Positions 7,892-15,294 of a stretch of DNA of 21,398 bases are shown one piece after another. Origin of the DNA: Deltaproteobacteria bacterium. Its GTDB lineage: Bacteria > Desulfobacterota > Desulfarculia > Adiutricales > Adiutricaceae. A model generated the notes under the pieces. The model was not told the DNA's origin. It did no database searches and was given only the letters and a program-made list of their open reading frames with translations. How positions within the stretch are numbered: the first letter of the stretch is position 1; each line of letters opens with the position of its first letter. The position numbers were made by a program, and so were the translations under genes. The stretch is from assembly GCA_031277995.1 (NCBI GenBank), contig JAITLH010000232.1:1-21398 (forward strand), given 5' to 3'.

Positions 7892-8047
7892 ATGGGGGGA
7901 TTTTTTGGGCGAGGCCATGCCCAGGCTAGCTTTTTGGTTGGCTTTATGCTCGGCCATTTGGGCGCCCGAGGGCGACCCATAAGGCCGAGCCGATTATGGA
8001 GAAGTGGAGGAACATCATCATTTTGTTGCCAAAGACGTGGTCGGTGA
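7892..8047 (+). CDS. Doubtful 51-aa ORF behind a perfect ribosome binding site
   Basis: AAGGAGG at 7882-7888 overlaps the stop of AAA+ paralogue 2, and an ATG follows after 3 nt at 7892. The frame encodes 51 residues, with a hydrophobic stretch (ASFLVGFMLGHLGA) and then an Arg-rich end. Its last two thirds run antisense to the 3' end of the O-antigen ligase gene, so the frame there is probably accidental. It may be a remnant of a third operon gene that was lost, or the site may be coincidental. I do not recognise the product. Confidence 0.2.
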   Translation: MGGFFGRGHAQASFLVGFMLGHLGARGRPIRPSRLWRSGGTSSFCCQRRGR

Positions 8048-9164
8048 CCCCGTTTAAAAACAAGTGGACGATGACCAAAAAAGCCGACCAGGTCCAAAAG
8101 AAAGTGAGCTTGTCCGGGCTTTTTCGGTAAGGCCAGAGGATTTTGATGGGCCGGGTGACGAAGTAGAGAAAGGCCACCAGACCCACGAGGCCCATCTCGG
8201 CCATGACGGTCAAAAAAACGTTGTGGGCGTGGCGGTATTCATTTGGGGCCGGGTTTACGCGTTTTTCCAAAGGGACATCGGGCATGGCCCCGGGCCCCAC
8301 GCCTAGGAGGGGGTGCTCCCTAAAGACCTCATAGCCGTTGTCCCAGCGACTAAAGCGTTCGGAATTATTGAAGCTGGCCGAGGTTGACAGGGAGATGTCT
8401 TTGAAGCGGGAAACGATGGCGCCGTTTTGGACAATGTAGACGCACCCGACCAAGGCCAGTAAAACGAAGAAGGCCCCGATTGGGTTTTTGAAGTTTCGGT
8501 AATTGACCAGAAACATTACGCCCGAAAGAAAGGGCAGGCAAAGGAGGGTTATTCTGGTGCAATTGTTGATCATGGCCACGAAAGCCCCGGCCAAGGCCAG
8601 CATAAAGAAAAGGGTTTTGGCGACTTTTTTTCGCCCATGATCGCTTTGGGCCATGGCCAGGGCCCCAACGATTAGGGGGGTAAGCTCAATCAAAACCCCG
8701 CTAAGGTCAATGATGCCCAAATGGCTCATGGCCCGGACGCAAGTTAAGCGGCAGTTACCTTGGGCGAAGGTGACCGCTCCCGTCAAAACCAAACCCAGCC
8801 CATAGAGGTAGGGCAATAAGTGAATGAAATTGGGCCATTGGGATAGGGCGAGCCAAGTGAGGGGCAAGGCCAGGAAAACGTATAAGTTAACGAATAAAGA
8901 AGTAAGGCTAAGGAGGGGGTCGGCGCCGACCACAGAAGTGAACAAATATACCGACAAAATCGCCGCCAGCCCCTTAAGCCACTCGAGGGGTAGGGGCTTA
9001 ACCTTGGTCGGCCAGCTTTTTCGCCCGTAAACCAGCCAGATTAGGCCCCAGAGGACCAAAAACGGGTAACTGACGTTTATCCCGGCCCGGGAAAAGGGTT
9101 GGGCCAAACATAAGATTCCCAGGATGATAGGTCCGATGGCTGGCAAGATCGTGTTTATGGACAT
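7944..9164 (-). CDS. O-antigen ligase / Wzy-type polymerase family membrane protein
   Basis: About 406 aa, strongly hydrophobic, with roughly ten or more membrane spans. The Wzy_C/O-antigen ligase signature is visible in the second half: RFSRWDNGYEVFREHPLLGVGPG, then HAHNVFLTVMAEMGLVGLVAF. This matches the large periplasmic loop and following helix of WaaL-type ligases and Wzy polymerases, which transfer or polymerise undecaprenyl-linked glycans at the periplasmic face. WaaL, Wzy and related O-glycosyltransferases cannot be told apart from this alone. I start at ATG 9164 because GGAG lies 5 nt upstream; ATG 9167 and TTG 9197 are alternatives. No other surface-polysaccharide genes are in the window, so it appears isolated. 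The gene converges on the AAA+ pair. Confidence 0.88.
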   Translation of the reverse strand: MSINTILPAIGPIILGILCLAQPFSRAGINVSYPFLVLWGLIWLVYGRKSWPTKVKPLPLEWLKGLAAILSVYLFTSVVGADPLLSLTSLFVNLYVFLALPLTWLALSQWPNFIHLLPYLYGLGLVLTGAVTFAQGNCRLTCVRAMSHLGIIDLSGVLIELTPLIVGALAMAQSDHGRKKVAKTLFFMLALAGAFVAMINNCTRITLLCLPFLSGVMFLVNYRNFKNPIGAFFVLLALVGCVYIVQNGAIVSRFKDISLSTSASFNNSERFSRWDNGYEVFREHPLLGVGPGAMPDVPLEKRVNPAPNEYRHAHNVFLTVMAEMGLVGLVAFLYFVTRPIKILWPYRKSPDKLTFFWTWSAFLVIVHLFLNGVTDHVFGNKMMMFLHFSIIGSALWVALGRPNGRA

Positions 9165-9303
9165 CATCTCTCCGTGGGGCTTTGTCGGTTTGGCCAACCT
9201 TATTCGCTGGAAAAATCTTGAACGTTTGGTTTGGGATAACGATCTGAACGCGTCCGGGAAAATTTTTTTTAGCCAGGGCCCGGAAAAAAGTTGGGCGGAT
9301 GGT

Positions 9304-9795
9304 TTAGTGCCGGGTGAGCGAGGCGTCCATGTCTTTTAGGAGATTGGCCAGTTCCTTACCCAGCCGGGCCTCGAGGATGGAATAGAGACTTTCCACGGCG
9401 GTGTAGACGTATTTGCCGCAGTGCTGGTGGTGTTCGCCCCACTTGATACGGGCGGTCAGGTATTGGCAGGTGGTGGCCTTGTGTTTGATTACGAAAAGTT
9501 TCTCGAGTTCTTGGCGAAGGTGGGGGAGGTTGGGGTCATTATCTAGGACCGTGGCCATGACGCGCCGGCAGCCCATGAGGGCCCCGCAGGGGACCTGAAA
9601 ACCCAAGCCGATGCGGCGGATTTCCGGCTCCAGGCCGTCTCGGATCTTGGTCCCCAAGTATTCGTCAAAGACGGTCACGACGGCCGTTTCACAGTCCAGG
9701 CCTTCCCTAAACAAATTGACCGCCCTCATGGCCAGATCGTTCGCGTTGACGGCGGAGTCGTTATTTTGGCTTATTTCGGACAAAACGGGGGCCAA
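9304..9795 (-). CDS. C_GCAxxG_C_C family probable redox protein
   Basis: About 163 aa with the spaced cysteines of this family: C35, PCGALMG (C70), C110 and HC at 125-126, plus an extra C76 right after the motif. The family (Pfam Redox_active_C_GCAxx) is small and thought to be redox-active or metal-binding, and is common in anaerobes; no substrate is established. The start is uncertain. The frame opens with TTG at 9795 with AAAAGG directly against it. An ATG at residue 22 would drop little of the conserved part but has no binding site. The gene lies between the tRNA-Gly terminator and the O-antigen ligase gene, all on the same strand; a 139-base gap separates it from the ligase start. Confidence 0.8.
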   Translation of the reverse strand: MAPVLSEISQNNDSAVNANDLAMRAVNLFREGLDCETAVVTVFDEYLGTKIRDGLEPEIRRIGLGFQVPCGALMGCRRVMATVLDNDPNLPHLRQELEKLFVIKHKATTCQYLTARIKWGEHHQHCGKYVYTAVESLYSILEARLGKELANLLKDMDASLTRH

Positions 9796-9846
9796 CCTTT
9801 TACCGGAAAAAAAATACGGGAAAAAACTTGGCCGACAATATGCAAA

Positions 9847-9874
9847 AGGCCTTCAGATCATGTCCTGAAGGCCT
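9847..9874 (-). terminator. Terminator of the tRNA-Gly transcript
   Basis: Perfect 10-bp inverted repeat AGGCCTTCAG / CTGAAGGCCT with an 8-base loop, followed on the minus strand by TTTGCATATT. The T-run is short but the stem is perfect. It sits about 90 bases past the tRNA 3' end and before the C_GCAxxG_C_C gene. Confidence 0.7.
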
Positions 9875-9965
9875 AGCGTACAAATCGAAACCGCGAAGAA
9901 GAGAAATTGGTTTAATGAAATTTTTTCGCGGCGTATTGACCAAGCGTTTTATTTCAAAAATTTTT

Positions 9966-10040
9966 TGGAGCGGGACACGGGATTTGAACCCGCGACTTCG
10001 ACCTTGGCAAGGTCGCACTCTACCGCTGAGTTATTCCCGC
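9966..10040 (-). tRNA. tRNA-Gly (GCC), CCA encoded
   Basis: The minus strand from 10040 folds as a tRNA. The acceptor is GCGGGAA / GTCCCGC with one mismatch at the last pair. The D arm contains CTCAGCGGTAGAG, the anticodon stem-loop is CGACC-TTGCCAA-GGTCG giving anticodon GCC, and the T arm is GCGGG-TTCAAAT-CCCGT. Discriminator T and CCA are encoded. The gene has its own strong promoter and a terminator, so it appears to be a single-gene transcript. Confidence 0.97.
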
Positions 10041-10111
10041 GCCATATGGGACGTAAGGCCAGTGGCCGCGAGGGAAGTTTTCGGGGAAAGTCCGCTCGCG
10101 GCGATTTGAAC

Positions 10112-10140
10112 TTTATAACCCAGCTTTGATCCCTTGTCAA
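10112..10140 (-). promoter_or_regulatory. Sigma-70 promoter of tRNA-Gly
   Basis: On the minus strand, TTGACA (10140-10135) is followed after exactly 17 bases by TATAAA (10117-10112). The start of transcription would fall near 10105, about 65 bases before the mature tRNA. This is the closest match to consensus in the window, as expected for a stable-RNA gene. Confidence 0.85.
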
Positions 10141-10383
10141 CCCCAAATTTCGGCGTCCGATCCCTCTCGTTTGTCCCTAGAACGGTAGTCTTTAGTAATT
10201 AAAAAGTCTTTTTAAATATGCTTAACCTTATATATAATGATGTTTTTAGAATAATAGCTAATAAACAATTACGACCAGAAATTTTTGTCCCATCGCGGTA
10301 AAAGCCTAAACCGAAGGGAATTCAGGGTTGATTCAAAAGACGGAAAAAGTCACTCTTGTAAGGGCAGAAAAGCTCTGGCCCGG

Positions 10384-10412
10384 TTGACTGGGTAGAGTAT
10401 TTTTGTTAAAAT
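10384..10412 (+). promoter_or_regulatory. Sigma-70 promoter of the 111-aa hypothetical gene
   Basis: TTGACT at 10384-10389, a 17-base spacer, and TAAAAT at 10407-10412. Each hexamer is one base from consensus. Transcription would begin about 40 bases before the ATG at 10461. The rest of 10141-10460 is AT-rich and shows no gene. Confidence 0.7.
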
Positions 10413-10460
10413 TTTCAACGTGAATGAGCAAAATGGCCTTAGCGCGCCCAGGTGGGTCTA

Positions 10461-10796
10461 ATGGATTTGGCGGCATTCTTGTCACCTGGTGTCCATCCGG
10501 TATACAAGGTTGGCAATTCGTTTGGCGAAAACCCATGGGGGCATGTATTGTGCCGCCCCGATGGGCGGGTTTCATGGGTGTCCAAAGCCCCGGCCCCGGC
10601 GGGCGATCGTTTGGTTTTGACCCTAAAAGTTCCCGGCTATCGTTTGGACTTGGATGGCAGCTTGTCCGAGGCCACGCCGTCCGACGGCGCTTCGGAAGCC
10701 TGGGTGGTCTTGTCGGGCGAGGTCAGAAGCTGCCGACCGTTTCAGGACGACTACTATTTGTTGCGTTTTGCCAGGCTGGTCAGGATTATTGATTAG
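10461..10796 (+). CDS. Hypothetical 111-aa protein
   Basis: I do not recognise this protein. Codon use (GCC, GGC, TTG) matches the neighbouring genes, while the overlapping frame starting at 10424 looks like a shadow. ATG 10461 is preceded by AGGTGG with a 5-nt gap, and a good sigma-70 promoter lies about 50 bases upstream. GTG 10452 is an alternative but would destroy the site. The second half (GDRLVLTLKVPG ... AWVVLSGEVRSC ... YYLLRFARLVRI) looks like a small beta-barrel. A distant PilZ-like fold is conceivable, but I see no RxxxR/DxSxxG motif, so no c-di-GMP claim is made. No signal peptide or membrane span. A 30-bp tandem repeat starts just after the stop. Confidence 0.6.
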   Translation: MDLAAFLSPGVHPVYKVGNSFGENPWGHVLCRPDGRVSWVSKAPAPAGDRLVLTLKVPGYRLDLDGSLSEATPSDGASEAWVVLSGEVRSCRPFQDDYYLLRFARLVRIID

Positions 10797-10803
10797 GCCG
10801 GAT

Positions 10804-10901
10804 TTGGCCAATCGGAACTTGGCTGGGCTAGGCTTGGCCAATCGGAACTTGGCTGGGCGATTGTTGGCCAATCTGAATTTGGTTGGGCTAGGCTTGGCCG
10901 A
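10804..10901. repeat. 30-bp tandem repeat, 3.3 copies
   Basis: Units begin at 10804, 10834 and 10864, with a partial copy at 10894. Each starts TTGGCCAATC and contains TTGGCTGGGC. The first two copies are nearly identical; the third differs at several bases. The array begins 8 bases after the stop codon of the 111-aa gene. Confidence 0.9.
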
Positions 10902-10916
10902 GGGTTATAAACCCAA

Positions 10917-11021
10917 ATGAGTGAAGATCAATCGGCCAAGGGGATGGGGCCGGGCGTTTTTTGGGGCGGCCCTAATTTTTTTGGGGCGACCGAAAATCTC
11001 AAGGCGATTTTGAGCCATTAG
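10917..11021 (+). CDS. Doubtful 34-aa ORF
   Basis: A short frame beginning ATGAGTGAAGAT between the 30-bp repeat and the cheZ leader. Its first three codons resemble the start of the CheZ gene (ATGAGTGAAAAT at 11171), which might mean a duplicated gene start. There is no convincing ribosome binding site. Product unknown and possibly not translated. Confidence 0.15.
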   Translation: MSEDQSAKGMGPGVFWGGPNFFGATENLKAILSH

Positions 11022-11046
11022 GCGAAAAGACGCCCAGAGGTGACCG

Positions 11047-11073
11047 TAAAGTTTGAAGTTTTCATAGGGGTAA
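11047..11073 (+). promoter_or_regulatory. Sigma-28 (FliA)-like promoter upstream of CheZ
   Basis: An exact TAAAGTTT lies at 11047-11054, followed after 11 bases by AGGGGTAA at 11066-11073. The E. coli flagellar sigma-28 pattern is TAAAGTTT, 11 bases, GCCGATAA. The -35 and spacing match fully, the -10 only partly (4 of 8). An exact GCCGATAA also occurs about 40 bases later (near 11109) without a matching -35. The site is about 98 bases before the CheZ start, which fits control by the flagellar sigma factor. Confidence 0.4.
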
Positions 11074-11170
11074 GTATGGACCAACGCCGAACTATGGATC
11101 TAGGCCGGGCCGATAAAAAAAGGCTTGAACCCATGGCCGATTCTGGACCAGAGAGGACACAAATACTCAT

Positions 11171-12832
11171 ATGAGTGAAAATCCCCCGGTAATCGGATTT
11201 GAACTGGGCGTTGGGGAGTTCCGTATCGTCACCCCCGAAGCGATTTACCACATCAAAGTCCTGCCCGAATTAATCACGGCCAATACCAAGTTGGGCGTCA
11301 TTAGTTCCCAAGCGCCCCAAGCGTCCCCGGCGGCCGTCGTTTCCAACGTCCCGGCCCCGGAGCCGGATCCGACTCAGTCCCAGGCCGCCTCGGCCGACCA
11401 TAATTTTTTCCAAGAAATATCCCAAGAATTGTTCGATTCCGTGGGCCAATTGGCTCGCCAGCTCTCGGTTTCGGTCACCGAACTTCCGTCCGTGGCCCCC
11501 GGCGCGGATTTATCCAAGACCGGCGCCGATCTTGAGGACGCCAAGGGTCAGCTTGAGGAAGTGGTCGAACTGACCGAGAAGGCTTCCATGACCATCATGG
11601 ATCTGGCCGACCAGATTCAAGCCGACATGAATGACTTAAATTCCCAGATGACCTCCCTAAATAACCTGGAGTCCCTTTTGGGTGGGCCCGGGGAGCCCCA
11701 GGGCGGCGAGGCCCAGGGCGGGCCCATGGCCCAGGGGAGCGGTGGCGGAAAGGTCAGTCTTTCCCCAGAGTTCATGGATAAGTTTAACCAGATTCAAGCC
11801 TTTATCGACAATTTTGGCAGCCAACCCGACGAGGTGGTCGATATCCAACCCGCCGCGCCAGAAGCCGAGCCCGAGAGCCTGGAGCCCCAGAGCGTGGTCG
11901 TGTTTGACCTGGACGTGGTTTTCCAGACGCTTTATGAGTTTTGCACCAACGAATCGGTCAAGGCCCACATAAAGGCCATGCGGGACGGAAACGAGGAAGG
12001 CCAGTTTAAGACCCAATTGATTGAGCAGGAATTGTCCCTTCAATCGGCCAGCCTGGAACCCGACGACGGGTTTTATAACTTTCCCATCCCTGGGCTTTTA
12101 AGGCTTCTCTACGCCAATACCTCGGTTGAGGATTTTAAGGCCACCTTAAAAAAGATGAACCAGACCGTGGAAAGCATTTTTTTGGAAAATAACCTGCCCG
12201 TGGAAGGGAAAGAAGAAATCATCGCCCCCGCTCCTAAGCAACCCCAGGCCGAGGCGATCGCTCCCGGCGTGATTAGTCCCGTCCCCGCGCCCACCTTTGA
12301 CGACATGCGCCAGCTGGGCGAGCTGTTCCATGAGCTTGAGGGGCTTTTGCCCGTTGGCGCCGAGGCCGGGGAGGGCGCCGGGGAAGCTTTGGAGGGCGCC
12401 CCCGAAGGCCATGGTTCCCCGGGACCCGGTTACGCGGCCATCCCCATCGCCGATCGAGATACCATAATCCAGACCATCTCGTCTTCGGAAGCCTTGATTA
12501 AAAACACTTCCACCCATCTCACGCATATCATGGAGGCCTTGTCGTTTCAGGATCTCTCCGGTCAGCGCATAAAAAAGATCGTAAACCTCATAAGCGAGAT
12601 TCAGGTTCAGCTTCTGACCCTTCTGGTTTCGGTCAACTCCAAAATCAAGGCCCACCACGAAACCCCGACCGTGGTTAGGCCCAAGGAAGAGCGCGAAAAA
12701 GTCGCCCAGGCCGAGGTCGATAAAATGCTCGAAAAACTCTCGGCCGAACCCTCCGATCTCAAAGGCCCCGGGGCCGAAAATCGGCTCGATCAAGGGGCGG
12801 TCAATGATCTGTTGGCCCAGCTTGGTTTTTAA
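11171..12832 (+). CDS. cheZ: CheZ-family chemotaxis phosphatase with large extra regions
   Basis: CheZ dephosphorylates phospho-CheY. The C-terminal part is clear: FQDLSGQRIKKIVNLI (459-474) matches the E. coli active-site helix FQDLTGQ, with D461 and Q465 as the equivalents of the catalytic Asp and Gln. The last residues AVNDLLAQLGF match the CheY-tethering tail (VDDLLDSLGF). At 553 aa it is more than twice the usual size of about 214. A region resembling the first CheZ helix (VVELTEKASMTIMDLADQIQ, 131-150) is separated from the active-site helix by about 290 residues. That stretch contains Pro/Gly/Ala-rich linkers and an apparently folded block at about 242-352 that I do not recognise. The N-terminus (1-45) is a short beta-rich segment, also unknown. 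ATG 11171 is in a weak context (GAGAGG 13 nt away). A sigma-28-like site lies upstream. Family assignment confident; role of insert unknown. Confidence 0.85.
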   Translation: MSENPPVIGFELGVGEFRIVTPEAIYHIKVLPELITANTKLGVISSQAPQASPAAVVSNVPAPEPDPTQSQAASADHNFFQEISQELFDSVGQLARQLSVSVTELPSVAPGADLSKTGADLEDAKGQLEEVVELTEKASMTIMDLADQIQADMNDLNSQMTSLNNLESLLGGPGEPQGGEAQGGPMAQGSGGGKVSLSPEFMDKFNQIQAFIDNFGSQPDEVVDIQPAAPEAEPESLEPQSVVVFDLDVVFQTLYEFCTNESVKAHIKAMRDGNEEGQFKTQLIEQELSLQSASLEPDDGFYNFPIPGLLRLLYANTSVEDFKATLKKMNQTVESIFLENNLPVEGKEEIIAPAPKQPQAEAIAPGVISPVPAPTFDDMRQLGELFHELEGLLPVGAEAGEGAGEALEGAPEGHGSPGPGYAAIPIADRDTIIQTISSSEALIKNTSTHLTHIMEALSFQDLSGQRIKKIVNLISEIQVQLLTLLVSVNSKIKAHHETPTVVRPKEEREKVAQAEVDKMLEKLSAEPSDLKGPGAENRLDQGAVNDLLAQLGF

Positions 12833-12833
12833 A

Positions 12834-12927
12834 GGGCCGGGCGGATTTGCCGGCCCGAGGCGGATTTTAAAGGCCCGGATGGTTTTTAAAAGGCCCGAAA
12901 AGTTTTTTGGGCCCAGGGCTTTTTTTT
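12834..12927 (+). terminator. Terminator region after CheZ
   Basis: Two GC stems follow the CheZ stop. GGGCCGG (12834-12840) pairs with CCGGCCC (12850-12856) across a 9-base loop, without an immediate T-run. GGCCC (12892-12896) pairs with GGGCC (12909-12913), extended by A/T pairs, and is followed by T8 at 12920-12927. The wider 12833-12960 region is a scramble of AAAGGCCC-like motifs. The stems plus the T8 suggest transcription stops here. Confidence 0.5.
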
Positions 12928-13012
12928 AAAGGCCCAGGACCGTTTTTTAGCGGGGCTTAGCCCAGGGGCGGTTTTGGCTCCGGGTAGTTGGTAAATTTTT
13001 TGGCTTATTTTT

Positions 13013-13018
13013 TATAAT
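13013..13018 (+). promoter_or_regulatory. Possible -10 box for the LpoA-like lipoprotein gene
   Basis: A perfect TATAAT at 13013-13018 lies about 50 bases before the start codon, in the A/T-rich end of the intergenic region. The -35 is poor: the nearest candidate, TTGGTA at 12988, has a 19-base gap. Confidence 0.35.
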
Positions 13019-13069
13019 TACTTTTGTCTTGCCACCATATTGGTAAGTGATATATCATTTGGGGACTAA

Positions 13070-15061
13070 ATGTTTAACTTAAACTTGTCCAAACGATGTA
13101 GATTATATGGACTTTTGTTGGCGGCCGCGTTATTGACCGCTTGCGTTCCGATGTTCGATACCTCGGGACCCTTTACTTCGACGCCCGTCTCCCCCTCGGC
13201 CGCAGCCGACCAGGCCTATGACCGGGGCGATTACCGGACCGCGGCCCAGGCCTATAAAAAACTTTTGGATCAAGAAACGGCCGGCTCCAGGCGGGAAACC
13301 CTGCTGGGCATGTATGGCCTTTCCAGCGAACGGGCGGGAAGTTATCTGCAGGCGGCCCAGGCCTACCAAAACTTAATCGGCCAGTATCCCGGTAGCCAGT
13401 ACGCTTCGACCCTAAAAATCAGGATCCCGGACTTGTATATCCTGGCCAATAGGCCGGGCGACGCCATAACCGTGGCCGAGAGTTTGGCCGTCGCGGAGAC
13501 GGTCCCGGCCTCAAAGGCGGCCTTGAGGCTCTCGGCCGGCCGGGCCCAGTATCTGCAGGGTAAGTTTAGGGACGCCTTGGTCAATTTTATTTTGGCCATT
13601 GGCGGGGCCACCACGGCGGTAAGGGACGCGGCCCAAAAGGGCTTGGAAGCGAGCTTACTCCACCTAAACGAGGGCGGGTTAATCGAGGTCCAACGCCAGT
13701 ACGGGCAAAATTACCCCGGGCCCGAGGCCAGCTGGTATCTGGCCAGGCAAGCCGCCCTGGCCGGCAACCAAAGCCTTTTTACGGAAAGGGCCGATTATTT
13801 TAGGCGTTATTTTGGCTCCCATCCCTGGGGCGCGAAGTTGGAAGCCCTAAGGGTGGACCCCAACTCGGCCGAGGCCCGGGCCCCGGGTTCCGACTATGAC
13901 CCCATGCCGGTTTTGGCCAGTTTTGGGGACGGGGTCAGGAAGCCCGGAACCGCGTCGTTGGGGCCCATGACTGGCCTTAAGGGGCAGGCGGTGATAGTGG
14001 CCATTTTGCCCTTCTCGGACCCCTCGAGCGGAAAATTTAGCCAAGACATCTTGGCCGGCCTAAAATTGGCCTTAAACCATCTAAGCCCAAAAGTTACCTT
14101 GGAGACGGTGGATTCCGCCGGGGATCCCACGATCGTGGTAAAACTGGTCGCCGAGGCCGCGGCCAGGCCCGAGGTTTTGGCCATTGTCGGGCCCTTGACC
14201 AGTCGGGAGTCCTTGGCCGCCGCCCAAACGGCCCAGGCTACCGGGGTGCCCATAATAATCATCTCCCAGAGGCTGGGCATCACCACCGGGAGATCCATGG
14301 TTTTTAGGGTCTTTCTGACGCCCAAGCATCAGGCCGAGGCCGTGGCCAGGTACGCCGTGCGGCGCTTGAATTTAAGCGATTTGGGCGTTCTCTACCCCAA
14401 TGATCAATATGGCCAGGCCATGTATGGATTTTTCCGGACCGAGGCCCAGCGCATGGGGGCCAGGGTTTCCTCGATCGATACCTACGATCCTAACCAGAGA
14501 AATTACGCCGATCCGGTTAACCGCTTAACCGGCGGCCAATCGGTCCGAAGGGCCTCAACCTCCTATCAGGCCAACGTAAACTTCCAGGCCCTGTTCGTTC
14601 CGGACACGGCGGTGGCCATCGCCCAGATCCTGCCCCTGATGGCCTATAACGACGTCACCAAGATGGTTTATTTGGGTAGCTCCATTTGGCTGACCAAAGA
14701 TCTGGCCAAAAATTCCGGCCGCTATCTGCAAGGCTCGGTTATACCCGACGCCTTCAATAGCCTAAGCGAAAGGCGCCAAGCCACGCGTTTTAGGGACGCC
14801 TTCAATAAGTCCACCGGGCGGGTGGCCGATCAATTCGCCGCCTACGGCTTCGACGCCGGTTTGGCCTTGGCCACGGCCTTTACCGCCGGGGCGGGTACCC
14901 GGGCCCAGTTGGTTAACGCCCTAAGCGCCATCAAGCCCTTTGACGGGGCCACCGGGCCCTTTAACTTCGGTCCCGACGGCGATTACCAGGTTGAACCCCT
15001 CATGGTCACGGTTGACGGGACCAATTTTGAGCTCCTGGCCGAACCCAGCGAGTACAGATAA
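13070..15061 (+). CDS. TPR and periplasmic-binding-fold lipoprotein, LpoA-like penicillin-binding protein activator
   Basis: Predicted 663-aa outer-membrane lipoprotein. A signal peptide ends in lipobox LTAC with C25 as the lipidated cysteine. Residues about 45-290 are TPR-like helical repeats (AYDRGDYRTAAQAYKKLL, AGSYLQAAQAYQNLI, YLQGKFRDALVNF). Residues about 305-655 are a type-1 periplasmic-binding domain (VIVAILPFSDPSSGKFSQDILAGLKLAL, AIVGPLTSRESLAAA, GVPIIIISQ, YAAYGFDAGLALA). This two-part design is that of LpoA/YraM, which activates the class A penicillin-binding protein PBP1A across the periplasm. In lineages outside the Gammaproteobacteria the partner is not established. The start ATG 13070 has GGGGA 5 nt upstream. 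It appears to be a single-gene unit with a hairpin about 210 bases after the stop. An amino-acid-binding role is less likely given the lipobox and TPRs. Confidence 0.85.
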   Translation: MFNLNLSKRCRLYGLLLAAALLTACVPMFDTSGPFTSTPVSPSAAADQAYDRGDYRTAAQAYKKLLDQETAGSRRETLLGMYGLSSERAGSYLQAAQAYQNLIGQYPGSQYASTLKIRIPDLYILANRPGDAITVAESLAVAETVPASKAALRLSAGRAQYLQGKFRDALVNFILAIGGATTAVRDAAQKGLEASLLHLNEGGLIEVQRQYGQNYPGPEASWYLARQAALAGNQSLFTERADYFRRYFGSHPWGAKLEALRVDPNSAEARAPGSDYDPMPVLASFGDGVRKPGTASLGPMTGLKGQAVIVAILPFSDPSSGKFSQDILAGLKLALNHLSPKVTLETVDSAGDPTIVVKLVAEAAARPEVLAIVGPLTSRESLAAAQTAQATGVPIIIISQRLGITTGRSMVFRVFLTPKHQAEAVARYAVRRLNLSDLGVLYPNDQYGQAMYGFFRTEAQRMGARVSSIDTYDPNQRNYADPVNRLTGGQSVRRASTSYQANVNFQALFVPDTAVAIAQILPLMAYNDVTKMVYLGSSIWLTKDLAKNSGRYLQGSVIPDAFNSLSERRQATRFRDAFNKSTGRVADQFAAYGFDAGLALATAFTAGAGTRAQLVNALSAIKPFDGATGPFNFGPDGDYQVEPLMVTVDGTNFELLAEPSEYR

Positions 15062-15269
15062 GGCCGGAGGCCAAAACGGCCGCATGGCCCCGTAGAGGCC
15101 TATGGATCGGCCGAGCGTGGTTTTATGCTAGGCGGGGCCGCGGCGGGGCTCTGGGGGCCTATTTCGGGCGTTTATGGGCCCGTTCGCGGCTGGGGGAGAG
15201 ATGGCGATTTTGGCCAAGCTTAGGGCTTGGCCCAGCCAAGCAGCTAAGGGGTCAGTTTGGGGCTAGTTT

Positions 15270-15294
15270 CGGGCCAATTTTTGGCCCGGTTTTG
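15270..15294 (+). terminator. Candidate terminator between lipoprotein and enolase genes
   Basis: CGGGCCAA pairs perfectly with TTGGCCCG across a 3-base loop (15270-15288), followed by GTTTTGGG. The stem is strong but the T-run is short. It lies about 210 bases after the lipoprotein stop and 230 before the enolase start. The rest of 15062-15516 holds no recognisable gene: GC-rich to about 15300, then A/T-rich leader. Confidence 0.45.

Noticed and set aside
9958..10140. Possible integration site at the tRNA-Gly gene
   Set aside because: No integrase gene and no repeated tRNA 3' end elsewhere in the window.
10424..10792. 122-aa frame overlapping the 111-aa gene
   Set aside because: Rich in Trp, Gly and Arg with codon use unlike neighbours; the other frame has the better start and typical codons.
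10461..10796. PilZ domain assignment for the 111-aa protein
   Set aside because: Only a vague beta-strand pattern; the c-di-GMP-binding motifs are not present.
10654..10920. Frame with LANRNLAGLG repeats resembling a pentapeptide-repeat protein
   Set aside because: It is the translation of the 30-bp tandem array in one frame; the upstream part lies antisense in codon quality to the 111-aa gene and only three units exist.
12146..12793. 215-aa minus-strand frame opposite cheZ
   Set aside because: Shadow of the CheZ gene; no promoter, binding site or recognisable domain.
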